Of a stretch of DNA of 64,000 nt, positions 36,358-44,333 are shown piece after piece (the first letter of the stretch is position 1; the number at the start of each line of letters is the position of its first letter). The stretch is from Ga0077527 sp964606765 (lineage in GTDB: Bacteria; Pseudomonadota; Gammaproteobacteria; Burkholderiales; SG8-41): assembly GCA_964606765.1 (NCBI GenBank), contig CAZSIR010000002.1:1-64000 (forward strand), written 5' to 3'. The notes beneath the pieces are model-generated. The model was not told where the DNA came from and searched no databases. It saw only the letters and a program-made list of their open reading frames with translations. The position numbers were made by a program, and so were the translations under genes.

Positions 36358-37333
36358 GGGCTATCCCTTGCCTGCGCCATGCGCGTTCGATGATCACGAT
36401 TAATGACAAGTACAGTGCGCCGATTCCGGCAAGCATGGCATATTGCAGGGTTGTGCTGAGAGTCATCGCCCACAGCGCGACGATCCCGCAAAGGACCATC
36501 AATGCGTATTCGGCAAGCGCCGTGCTGCGATGGCCCAGCCCGAGCTGTACCAGTCGCTGGTAATAATGATCGCGGTGGGCCTCCCAGAAGCGGGTCCCTG
36601 AAAACAATCGCCGCGCCAGCGTCACGCTGGCATCGACAATGAATGGCGAAAACACCAGCAGCGGAAACCACCAGGTCCAGTCCTGCTGCAGCCAGCCGGT
36701 GATGCCGAATGTTGCGGCGAGAAAACCCAGCGGCACCGCACCTGCATCGCCGAGGAATATGCGCGCCGGATGAAAGTTGTGCAGCAAAAATCCGGCCGCT
36801 GCTGCGGCCACGGCCAGATTCAGCAGCGCGAACTGTGTGCTGCCAGCGAGCCATGCGGCTGTTGCATACACCAGGAAACCGGAGACCGCCATGCCGCCAG
36901 CCAGTCCGTCGGAGCCATCCATGAAATTGTAGAGATTGCACATCCAGCCGATGGCGAACACGACCATCGCAAGCAGCAGCATGGATTCGTATCCGCTGAT
37001 CAACGCCGGCGCGACCAGCGCCGCAGCGAGCAGGTGAGTAGCCAGACGTACGCCGGCGGACAGGCCGCGCAGATCATCAAGCAGCGAAACCATGATCAGC
37101 AACAGCAATGCAGTCCAGAAAACCCAGGGCAGTTGCGCTGCGGCGTACGCCCATCCGGCAGCCACGCCGAGCAGCAGGCCGATACCGCCGCTGCGAGGTA
37201 CCGGAGTGTCATGCAGCGACCGGGCATTGGGTTCATCCAGCGCGATCCGTGCTGCGCGACTGCGTGCGAGCCAGGCCACAGCCAGCGCGGCAATAAAAAA
37301 TGAAATCAGGGAAATGAAAATGGCCGGCCACAC
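36350..37333 (-). CDS. WecA/WbpL-like polyprenyl-phosphate sugar-1-phosphate transferase (GT4/MraY family)
   Basis: An integral membrane protein of roughly 327 aa with about ten helices. Family motifs are clear: LDEPNARSLHDTPVPRSGGI, LYNFMDGSDGLAGGMAV, HPARIFLGDAGAVPLG, and the cytoplasmic loop EAHRDHYYQRLV (H-x-x-H-x-x-R type). It starts O-antigen units by moving an amino-sugar phosphate to undecaprenyl phosphate. The start is uncertain: no ATG is in frame, GTG 37333 begins right at the first helix, and TTG 37414 would add 27 polar residues; neither has a good ribosome site. It is the first gene of the minus-strand operon and diverges from the proposed octose/heptose cluster. Confidence 0.85.
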   Translation of the reverse strand: MWPAIFISLISFFIAALAVAWLARSRAARIALDEPNARSLHDTPVPRSGGIGLLLGVAAGWAYAAAQLPWVFWTALLLLIMVSLLDDLRGLSAGVRLATHLLAAALVAPALISGYESMLLLAMVVFAIGWMCNLYNFMDGSDGLAGGMAVSGFLVYATAAWLAGSTQFALLNLAVAAAAAGFLLHNFHPARIFLGDAGAVPLGFLAATFGITGWLQQDWTWWFPLLVFSPFIVDASVTLARRLFSGTRFWEAHRDHYYQRLVQLGLGHRSTALAEYALMVLCGIVALWAMTLSTTLQYAMLAGIGALYLSLIVIIERAWRRQGIAHA

Positions 37334-37643
37334 GATATGCTTGAATAGGGTGTGTACTATTGGTTTTGTTGTTTGATGATACCACCGCGGGGTCGTGTTA
37401 AGTACTTGATTCAACGGGTATCACGGCGATTCGCCAGGATGTGGGCTGTTGCGGGAAATATGAACCAATAACGACTCCCTGAATCACGAAATGACCTGTT
37501 TGTCCGTGCCAAGGCAGCTAATGGAGATGAAGCCGTCATGCGCCGCGGAATTTTTTGGAACTTCGTTAAAGCCCGGCTGAGTTCATGGAATGGTTAGTTC
37601 AATCTGATCAACCCATTTTTATCAGGGAACCGGCCCCTGTCAG
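37334..37643. other. Divergent intergenic region between LPS operon and sugar-nucleotide operon
   Basis: It should hold the promoter of the minus-strand LPS operon, but I cannot place it with confidence. An inverted repeat ATCAGGG/CCCTGAT (37621-37627 and about 37646-37652) brackets the -35 region of the plus-strand promoter and could be an operator. No gene is seen. Confidence 0.4.
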
Positions 37644-37673
37644 TTGCCCTGATGACAACAGGAACGCTACAAT
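37644..37673 (+). promoter_or_regulatory. Predicted promoter of the higher-carbon sugar nucleotide operon
   Basis: TTGCCC (37644-37649), an 18-nt spacer and TACAAT (37668-37673) lie about 24 nt upstream of the first ATG at 37697. The downstream genes are nearly all overlapping, so this may drive a very long transcript. Confidence 0.5.
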
Positions 37674-37696
37674 CTTTTTTTAATGATTGCGACAAC

Positions 37697-38278
37697 ATGC
37701 ATACCGAAACCTACTTTCAAGAAGTCGTAAAAGTTGCACAAAGCATCGACATTGCAGCCATCGAAAAGCTGGCACACGAACTCGCCGCGCTGCGTGAACG
37801 GGGAGGCCGGCTTTTTATCCTCGGTGTCGGCGGAAGCGCGGGCAATTGCAGCCATGCAGTCAACGATTTCCGCAAGCTCTGCGGCATTGAGGCTTATGCC
37901 CCGGTCGACAATGTGTCCGAACTGACCGCGCGCACCAACGACGAAGGTTGGGAAACCGTATTCTCCGGATGGCTCAAGGTCAGCAAGGCAAAGGATAACG
38001 ACGCAGTGCTGGTGTTCTCCGTTGGCGGCGGCAATCTGGAAAAGAACGTCAGCCCGAACATTGTTGAGGGTTTGAAGCTGGCCAAAGAGCGCGGCCTGAA
38101 AGTTTTCGGGGTGGTCGGCCGCGATGGCGGCTACACCAAAAAAGTGGGTGATTGCGTGGTGGTGGTGCCTACGGTTGACGCGGGCCGCGTTACCCCGCAC
38201 TCGGAAGCCTTTCAGGCGGTTGTCTGGCATTGCCTGGTATCACACCCTGTCCTGCAACAACTTGCGACGAAGTGGTGA
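37697..38278 (+). CDS. SIS-domain phosphosugar isomerase, GmhA-like
   Basis: From ATG 37697 the product is 193 aa, the size of sedoheptulose-7-phosphate isomerase GmhA. The phosphate site reads LFILGVGGSAGNCSHAVNDF, followed by VLVFSVGGGNLEKNVSPNI and KVFGVVGRDGGYTKKVGD, closely parallel to GmhA. By alignment, catalytic Glu65 of E. coli GmhA falls on the Asp of VNDF, while His180 is kept in VVWH. It should convert a ketose phosphate (sedoheptulose-7-P, or an octulose-8-P as LmbN does) to an aldose phosphate in the cytoplasm. It opens the operon and has no strong ribosome site. The altered acid/base residue hints at a different substrate. Confidence 0.85.
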   Translation: MHTETYFQEVVKVAQSIDIAAIEKLAHELAALRERGGRLFILGVGGSAGNCSHAVNDFRKLCGIEAYAPVDNVSELTARTNDEGWETVFSGWLKVSKAKDNDAVLVFSVGGGNLEKNVSPNIVEGLKLAKERGLKVFGVVGRDGGYTKKVGDCVVVVPTVDAGRVTPHSEAFQAVVWHCLVSHPVLQQLATKW

Positions 38279-38425
38279 GCGGCTGCAGTCCTCGCCCTTG
38301 ATGGGTTGTTCAGGTGGAGCGGGCGCCCTGTCGTTTTGCCCAAGTCCGCTGACAGATTGCTCGACTGCACACTGGAATGACCGGGCTTTTGATCCGGGTG
38401 CGCCTTGAAAGCCGGGCAAATTCCA

Positions 38426-38959
38426 ATGCGGCGTGCTGTATTCCTCGATCGCGACGGCGTCATCAACCGTTCGCTGGTGCGCGCAGGCAAACCCTACGCA
38501 CCAACCCGGGCTTCAGAATTTGAATTGCTGCCCGGCGTAGCCGCCGCGCTGAGCCGTTTGCGCCAGCACGGATTTCTCAACATCGTTGTTACCAATCAAC
38601 CCGATATCGCGACCGGCAAGCAGCGCCGTGAAGATCTTGATGCCTTGCATCAGCGATTGAAAACCGAATTGGCCATAGACGCGATCAAGGTTTGTTGTCA
38701 TGTCGATGCTGATGACTGCGCCTGCCGCAAGCCGAAGCCCGGTTTGTTGCTTGAGGCTGCACAGGAATTCAATATCGATCTCGGTAACAGCTTCATGGTG
38801 GGCGACCGCTGGCGCGATATCGCGGCTGGTCAGCATGCCGGCTGCAAATCCTGCTTTTTCATAGACTATGGATACACTGAAAAAGGGCCGGAACAGCCTT
38901 TCACTGTAGTAAAATCCCTCGAAAATTCAGTGGGATTGATCCTGGGGGATGCAAATTAA
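38426..38959 (+). CDS. HAD-superfamily sugar bisphosphate phosphatase, GmhB-like
   Basis: A 177-aa HAD-IIIA protein. Motif I is FLDRDGVIN (nucleophile Asp and acid/base Asp), motif II lies in VVTNQPDIATG, and motif IV in MVGDRWRDI. A GmhB-type zinc loop is present (CCHVDADDCACRKPKPG, Cys-x-His...Cys-x-Cys). GmhB removes the C7 phosphate from heptose 1,7-bisphosphate; the octose counterpart LmbK removes the C8 phosphate. A TTG 21 nt upstream is an alternative start, but the ATG directly precedes the conserved core. It lies 147 nt after the isomerase gene and 69 nt before the transaldolase gene. Confidence 0.88.
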   Translation: MRRAVFLDRDGVINRSLVRAGKPYAPTRASEFELLPGVAAALSRLRQHGFLNIVVTNQPDIATGKQRREDLDALHQRLKTELAIDAIKVCCHVDADDCACRKPKPGLLLEAAQEFNIDLGNSFMVGDRWRDIAAGQHAGCKSCFFIDYGYTEKGPEQPFTVVKSLENSVGLILGDAN

Positions 38960-39028
38960 GCCGGCATCAGCGGTGCTTGTTTCTTGCCGCAAATTTCAGA
39001 TAGTGAACGCAGTCATGGAGATGAATTG

Positions 39029-39751
39029 ATGAGCGATGCAAATAAGCTGAAGGTCAAGCTGTTCGCGGATGGCGCCGACCTGGCTGGTATCAAGGAAATG
39101 GCTGCAAATCCGGCCATTGCCGGCTTTACGACGAACCCCACGCTGATGCGCAAGGCCGGTGTGGTTGATTACAAGGCGTTTGCGCTGGAAGTGCTGAAAG
39201 TGGTGCCGAACCGGCCGGTGTCCTTCGAAGTATTTGCCGATGATTTCCCGACGATGGAGCGACAGGCGATGGAAATCGCCTCCTGGGGAAAACATGTCAA
39301 TGTCAAGATTCCGGTCACCAATACCAAGGGTGAGTTTTGCGGTCCGCTGGTGAAACGGCTTTCCGAGGCCGGGGTGCAACTCAATATCACCGCCGTGATG
39401 ACGCTGGATCAAGTGCAGCGGATTGTCGACCAGCTTGCGCCGCAGACCCCGGCCATCGTTTCTGTATTTGCAGGACGTATCGCCGACACGGGTCGCGATC
39501 CAGTGCCGGTCATGGCGGAAGCGGTTCGCATCCTCAAATCCAAACCGAAGGCCGAACTGATCTGGGCCAGCCCGCGCGAACTGCTCAACATTTTCCAGGC
39601 CGATGACGTCGGCTGCCACATCATTACGGCAACCAACGACATCCTCAAAAAACTGTCCCTGGTCGGGAAAGATCTGACGGCTTATTCACTTGAGACCGTC
39701 GAAATGTTCTGCAAGGACGCCCAAGCCGCCGGTTTTGATATCAAAACCTGA
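39029..39751 (+). CDS. Transaldolase family protein (TalC/fructose-6-phosphate-aldolase-like)
   Basis: A 240-aa alpha/beta-barrel protein. Landmarks are KLFADGADL at the N-terminus, GFTTNPTLM (the conserved TTNP), HVNVKIPVTN with Lys93 as Schiff-base lysine, GVQLNITAVMTLDQV, VFAGRIADTG and AELIWASPRELLNI. This is the short, TalC-like transaldolase class, which moves a dihydroxyacetone unit. In a nucleotide-sugar operon it could build sedoheptulose-7-P, or, like LmbR in lincosamide synthesis, join a C3 unit to ribose-5-P to form an octulose-8-P. A housekeeping transaldolase is usually longer and sits elsewhere. GGAG stands 9 nt before the ATG at 39029. Confidence 0.88.
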   Translation: MSDANKLKVKLFADGADLAGIKEMAANPAIAGFTTNPTLMRKAGVVDYKAFALEVLKVVPNRPVSFEVFADDFPTMERQAMEIASWGKHVNVKIPVTNTKGEFCGPLVKRLSEAGVQLNITAVMTLDQVQRIVDQLAPQTPAIVSVFAGRIADTGRDPVPVMAEAVRILKSKPKAELIWASPRELLNIFQADDVGCHIITATNDILKKLSLVGKDLTAYSLETVEMFCKDAQAAGFDIKT

Positions 39752-39811
39752 TGCGCTCTCTGGCGTTGGTTGATCACAAGCATTCAGATTGAAATCTACA
39801 GGAGTGGTGTC

Positions 39812-40810
39812 ATGAAAAAAGTGGTTGTTTTTGGCGGTGGCGGTTATTGCGGCAGTGTGGTGGTTCCGCAACTGGTTAACGAGGGCTGGGATGTCACGGT
39901 GTTCGACACCTTCTGGTATGGCACCGATCATTTGCCCAAGAGCCCGAAACTCCGCCTCGTCCAGGGCGATGTCCGCGAGAGCGCCAAAGTGACGGAAGCG
40001 CTGGCCGGGCAGCAATATGTGCTGCACCTGTCCTGCATTTCCAACGATGCCAGCTTTGAGCTCGATGAAAAACTGTCCACTTCAGTCAATCTGGATTCTT
40101 TCGAGCCGCTGGTGATTGCCGCCAAAAAGGCCGGCGTCAAACGTTTCGTTTTTGCGTCTTCGAGCTCGGTCTATGGCGTATCGGACAAACCGGATGTCAC
40201 CGAAGACCATCCGCTGGTACCGCTGACGCTGTACAACAAGTACAAGGGCATGTGCGAGCCGCTGCTGCTCAAGCATACGGACAAGGATTTTGTCGGCGTG
40301 ATTTTCCGCCCGGCCACTGTATGCGGTTATGCACCGCGCCAGCGCCTCGATCTGTCGGTGAACATCCTGACCAATCACGCAGTGAACAAGGGCAAGATCA
40401 CCGTGTTCGGCGGCGATCAACTGCGCCCCAACCTGCATGTCCAGGATTACACCGATCTGTGCAAACTGCTGCTGACGGCGCCCGACGAAAAAATCGCGAA
40501 CCAGGTATTCAACTGCGGTTTCCAGAACATGAGCATCATGGACATCGCGAAGACCGTGAAAAAAGTGGTCGAAGAACTGTTCCCCGAAAAGGGAGAAATC
40601 CCCATCGTGGTGACCTCGTCCGACGATCCGCGCTCGTACCACATCAATTCGGGCAAGATCAAACGGGTGCTCGGTTTCCAGCCGAAACATTCGATCGAAG
40701 AAGCGGTCCGCGATCTGTGCAAGGCTTTCCGCGAAGGCAAGCTGCCCAACAGTTTTGACGACAACAAGTACTTCAATGTCCGCACCATGAAGGCGATTGG
40801 CGCGAAATGA
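39812..40810 (+). CDS. NAD-dependent epimerase/dehydratase (extended SDR)
   Basis: From ATG 39812, with AGGAG upstream, the protein is 332 aa. It has a Rossmann start VVVFGGGGYCGSVVVPQL, an SCISNDASF segment, the Ser-Tyr-Lys triad in ASSSSVYG and YNKYKGMCEPLL, and PNLHVQDYTDLCKLL further on. It is a complete, plausibly active extended SDR acting on a sugar nucleotide by epimerisation, reduction or dehydration. The FRPATVCGYAPRQRLDLSVN segment contacts the nucleotide in related enzymes. It overlaps the next epimerase by 4 nt. I do not recognise the exact substrate; candidates are the NDP-heptose or octose made in this operon. Confidence 0.86.
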   Translation: MKKVVVFGGGGYCGSVVVPQLVNEGWDVTVFDTFWYGTDHLPKSPKLRLVQGDVRESAKVTEALAGQQYVLHLSCISNDASFELDEKLSTSVNLDSFEPLVIAAKKAGVKRFVFASSSSVYGVSDKPDVTEDHPLVPLTLYNKYKGMCEPLLLKHTDKDFVGVIFRPATVCGYAPRQRLDLSVNILTNHAVNKGKITVFGGDQLRPNLHVQDYTDLCKLLLTAPDEKIANQVFNCGFQNMSIMDIAKTVKKVVEELFPEKGEIPIVVTSSDDPRSYHINSGKIKRVLGFQPKHSIEEAVRDLCKAFREGKLPNSFDDNKYFNVRTMKAIGAK

Positions 40811-41814
40811 GCGCAAAGCCTGTTGCGGTAGTCACCGGTGGCGCCGGCTTCATCGGTGGTCACATGGTCGACTGTCTGGTCGAGCGCGGGTACGCAGTGC
40901 GGGTCATCGACAACATGGTCGGCGGCCGCGAAGAAAATCTCGCCCAGCACCGCAGCAATCCCGATGTGGTTCTTGAACAGCGGGACATCCGCAGTTATGC
41001 GCCGGATGATCCGCTGTTCCGCGGCGTGAAGTATGTGATTCACTTTGCCGGTATCGGCGACATCGTTCCCTCGATCGAAAGGCCGATGGAATACATGTCG
41101 GCCAATGTGCAGGGCACCGTGCACATGCTCGAATGCGCGCGCAACGCCGGCGTGCAGAAGTTTGTCTATGCGGCATCGTCGTCCTGTTACGGACTCGCCA
41201 AGACGCCGACCAGGGAAGATCACCCGATCGTGCCGCTGTACCCGTATGCGCTGTCGAAGTATCAGGGGGAGCAGGCCGCTTTCCACTGGCACGAGGTGTA
41301 CAAGCTGCCGGTAAATTCGATCCGCATTTTCAACGCCTACGGTACACGTTCACGCACTTCCGGGGCTTATGGCGCGGTGTTTGGCGTGTTCCTGCGCCAG
41401 AAAATTGCCGGCAAACCGTATACCGTGGTGGGTGATGGCACGCAGACACGGGACTTTCTCTACGTCACTGACGTTGCGCGCGCCTTTATGGCGGCTGCCG
41501 AGACTGATCGTGTTGGTCGTGTCTACAACCTCGGAGCGGGCAAACCGCAATCCGTCAACCGGTTGATCGAACTGCTCGGCGGCGAGAAGACCCATATCCC
41601 CAAACGTCCGGGAGAACCGGACTGCACCTGGGCCGACATCAGCCGCATCAATGCGGAACTGGGCTGGAAACCCCAGATCAGCTTCGAAGAGGGCGTCGCG
41701 AAAATCGTCGCCAATATTGATTACTGGCGCAACGCGCCGCTCTGGGATCCGGATTCAATCGCCAAGGCGACCCGGACCTGGTTCGAATTCATGACTCCGC
41801 AAGGAAGTAAATGA
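40807..41814 (+). CDS. NAD-dependent epimerase/dehydratase (UDP-glucose 4-epimerase-like extended SDR)
   Basis: A 335-aa protein with VAVVTGGAGFIGGHMVDCL, HFAGIGDIVPSIERP, the triad region AASSSCYG and YPYALSKYQGE (Tyr-x-x-x-Lys present), and NAYGTRSRTSGAYGAVFG. The C-terminus ends WRNAPLWDPDSIAKAT, which is unusual for GalE. It should be a functional sugar-nucleotide epimerase. ATGA overlaps link it to the genes on both sides. Together with the preceding SDR it gives the operon two intact SDR active sites, in contrast to the two paralogues further downstream that lack the Tyr-Lys pair. Confidence 0.88.
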   Translation: MSAKPVAVVTGGAGFIGGHMVDCLVERGYAVRVIDNMVGGREENLAQHRSNPDVVLEQRDIRSYAPDDPLFRGVKYVIHFAGIGDIVPSIERPMEYMSANVQGTVHMLECARNAGVQKFVYAASSSCYGLAKTPTREDHPIVPLYPYALSKYQGEQAAFHWHEVYKLPVNSIRIFNAYGTRSRTSGAYGAVFGVFLRQKIAGKPYTVVGDGTQTRDFLYVTDVARAFMAAAETDRVGRVYNLGAGKPQSVNRLIELLGGEKTHIPKRPGEPDCTWADISRINAELGWKPQISFEEGVAKIVANIDYWRNAPLWDPDSIAKATRTWFEFMTPQGSK

Positions 41815-43364
41815 TGGATCCGGCAAGCAAACTTCTGTTTTCCCACAAGATCAAGACTGCCGCGCAGATCGCCGAAGCCATCGGTCCGCGGCCGCGCAAG
41901 AAGAAGGTCATCATGTGCCACGGCACTTTTGACGTGGTGCATCCCGGACACATCCGGCACATGCTCTATGCCAAGACCAAGGCCGACATCCTGATCGCCA
42001 GCCTGACCGCCGACGAGCACATCAAGAAGGGCAATATGCGGCCCTACGTGCCCGAAGATCTGCGCGCGGTGAATCTTGCCGCGCTGGAGATGGTCGATTA
42101 CGTGGTGGTCGATCGGGATGCGACGCCGATTACCAATCTCGGCGTGATCAAACCGGATTTCTTCGCCAAGGGTTACGAATACACCGCCGGCGCGGTGCAT
42201 CCGAAGACGCAGGAAGAAATCGACACCCTCGACAGTTTTGGCGGCGAAATGATTTTCACGCCGGGCGATATCGTCTATTCATCGTCTGCGCTGATTGAGC
42301 TTGCGCCGCCTTCGATCGCCGTCGAGAAGCTGATGACGCTGATGGAAGCCGAGGGCGTGACCTTCCAGGGTCTGCGCGACGCCGTTGCCAAGCTGAAGGG
42401 CATCCGTACTCATGTCGTCGGTGACACCATCGTCGACAGCTATACCTATTGCAGCATGATCGGCGGCATGACCAAGACGCCGACCATGAGCGTACGTTAC
42501 GAGAAAAAAGTGGATTATGTCGGCGGCGCAGGCATCGTCGCCAAACATCTACGCGCTGCCGGGGCAGAGGTGACCTTCTCCACGGTGCTGGGCAATGATG
42601 ATTACCGAAGTTTTGTGCTTGATGACCTCAGCAATTTTGGCGTGCACTGCCTGCCGATCATTGACGAGACGCGACCGACCACCAACAAGAACGCCATTGT
42701 TGCCGACACCTATCGCTTGCTCAAGGTCGATACCCTGGACAACCGCTCGATTTCGGACAAGATCGTCGAACAGCTGAAACGCCAGATTTCCGACACCAAG
42801 ACACAGGCGGTTGCGTTCTGCGATTTCCGCCATGGCATGTTCAACCGGGTCACCATCCCGCAACTGACCGAGGCCATCCCGAAAGGCGTGTTCCGCGTCG
42901 CCGACAGCCAGGTGGCGAGCCGCTGGGGCAATATTCTCGAATTCCAGGGCTTTGACCTGATCACGCCGAACGAACGCGAAGCGCGTTTTGCACTGGGTGA
43001 CCAGGACTCCGTGGTGCGGCCGCTGGCGCTGGAACTGCACAAACGTTCGAACTGCGGCACGCTGATCCTCAAGTGCGGCGATCGCGGCATCATTACCTAT
43101 CGCAGCAATTCACCGACGGATTTCCGCGCGTTTTTCAACATCGAGACCTTCGCCGACAAAGTGGTCGATGCGGTTGGCGCAGGTGATGCCTTGCTGGCTT
43201 ACGCCACGCTTGCCCTGGTCGCAACCGGCAACGATGTGATCGCCTCGATCCTCGGCAACATGGCTGCCGGCATTGAATGTGAGCATGACGGCAACTGGCC
43301 GGTCACGCCGGATCTGGTATTGCAGAAAATCGATGCTGTTGAAAAACTTGCCCGCTATCAGTAA
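41811..43364 (+). CDS. Bifunctional nucleotidyltransferase-PfkB sugar kinase with HldE domains in reversed order
   Basis: The 517-aa protein has an N-terminal cytidylyltransferase-like domain (about 28-170) with CHGTFDVVHPGHIRHML, including the HPGH nucleotide site at 44-47, and a second half (about 190-510) of PfkB/ribokinase type with VGGAGIVAKHLRAAGAEV, LITPNEREA and DAVGAGDALLAY (catalytic Asp near 458). HldE, which makes ADP-heptose, has the same two activities but with the kinase first. The protein should phosphorylate the anomeric carbon of a 7- or 8-phosphate aldose and later attach a nucleotide. The stop-start ATGATG overlap and AAGGAAG upstream support the start. Confidence 0.9.
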   Translation: MMDPASKLLFSHKIKTAAQIAEAIGPRPRKKKVIMCHGTFDVVHPGHIRHMLYAKTKADILIASLTADEHIKKGNMRPYVPEDLRAVNLAALEMVDYVVVDRDATPITNLGVIKPDFFAKGYEYTAGAVHPKTQEEIDTLDSFGGEMIFTPGDIVYSSSALIELAPPSIAVEKLMTLMEAEGVTFQGLRDAVAKLKGIRTHVVGDTIVDSYTYCSMIGGMTKTPTMSVRYEKKVDYVGGAGIVAKHLRAAGAEVTFSTVLGNDDYRSFVLDDLSNFGVHCLPIIDETRPTTNKNAIVADTYRLLKVDTLDNRSISDKIVEQLKRQISDTKTQAVAFCDFRHGMFNRVTIPQLTEAIPKGVFRVADSQVASRWGNILEFQGFDLITPNEREARFALGDQDSVVRPLALELHKRSNCGTLILKCGDRGIITYRSNSPTDFRAFFNIETFADKVVDAVGAGDALLAYATLALVATGNDVIASILGNMAAGIECEHDGNWPVTPDLVLQKIDAVEKLARYQ

Positions 43365-43397
43365 AGCGGTACTGAAGACCGGGATACGGAGTCAAGG

Positions 43398-44333
43398 ATG
43401 CGAGTCGTAGTCGCTGGTCTGGGTGTGCAGGGGCAAAAACGCAAGGCGGTTGCCGGCAAGGAGGTTGTTGCCACGGTTGATCCGGTTCACCCCGACGCGC
43501 AATACAAGCGCATCGAGGATGTTCCCGTCGGTGATTACGATGCGGCGTTGTTGTGCATCCCTGATGAACCGAAAATCGAGGTCATCGAATACCTGCTCAC
43601 GCAGCGCAAGCATCTGCTGGTCGAGAAACCGTTGTTTGCCGGCAATCCGCCCGACCTGCTGCGCCTGAAAGCGCTCGCGGAGAAAACCCGTACAGTCTGT
43701 TACACCGCGTACAACCACCGCTTTGAACCGCATTTTGTGCGCATGAAGCAGCTGATTGAATCGGGGCGGTTGGGCAAGATTTACAGCGTACGCATGTTCT
43801 ACGGCAACGGCACGGCGCGCCTGGTGCGCGACTCGGCCTGGCGCGATCAGGGCGCGGGCGTACTGCCCGACCTCGGCTCGCACCTGCTGGATACTGCGCT
43901 GTTCTGGCTGGGCAAGCCGGTCGACGGGTTCCGCATTCAATCGGCCAATTGCTTTGAGAACCGGGCCTATGACCACGTCGCTTTTGGCGCGAATGCCGAC
44001 CCCGTGCTGCAATTCGAAGTCACGCTGCTGTCATGGCGCAACCACTTTTATGCCGATGTTTTTGCCGAGAAGGGCAGTGCGCACATTACCTCGCTGTGCA
44101 AATGGGGCCCCAGTACTTTCAGTGTGCGTGATCGAAAATTGCCCAGCGGCCGGCCGGATGAAGAGTCGGTGACCCTGGTGCAGCCCGATCCGACCTGGGC
44201 GATCGAGTACGACCATTTCTGCAAACTCTGCGCAACGGGCGTGAGCAATATCGACAACGACATCTGGATCAACAATACCCTGCGCGGGCTGAGCGACGAA
44301 CTGGCGCAGGGCGCAGGAGCGCAGCAATGCTGA
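43398..44333 (+). CDS. Gfo/Idh/MocA-family oxidoreductase
   Basis: A 311-aa protein with a short N-terminal Rossmann domain (MRVVVAGLGVQGQKRKAVAG), the cofactor/catalytic LLVEKPLFAG (EKP, Lys as acid/base) and GVLPDLGSHLLDTALFWLG, with the Asp-x-x-x-His block of the family. Members oxidise or reduce hydroxyls of sugars or sugar nucleotides with NAD(P). The position after the kinase/nucleotidyltransferase suggests a tailoring step on the activated sugar. GGAG and AAGG precede the ATG; 33 nt separate it from the previous gene, the widest gap in this part of the operon. It overlaps the next SDR by 7 nt. Confidence 0.88.
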   Translation: MRVVVAGLGVQGQKRKAVAGKEVVATVDPVHPDAQYKRIEDVPVGDYDAALLCIPDEPKIEVIEYLLTQRKHLLVEKPLFAGNPPDLLRLKALAEKTRTVCYTAYNHRFEPHFVRMKQLIESGRLGKIYSVRMFYGNGTARLVRDSAWRDQGAGVLPDLGSHLLDTALFWLGKPVDGFRIQSANCFENRAYDHVAFGANADPVLQFEVTLLSWRNHFYADVFAEKGSAHITSLCKWGPSTFSVRDRKLPSGRPDEESVTLVQPDPTWAIEYDHFCKLCATGVSNIDNDIWINNTLRGLSDELAQGAGAQQC

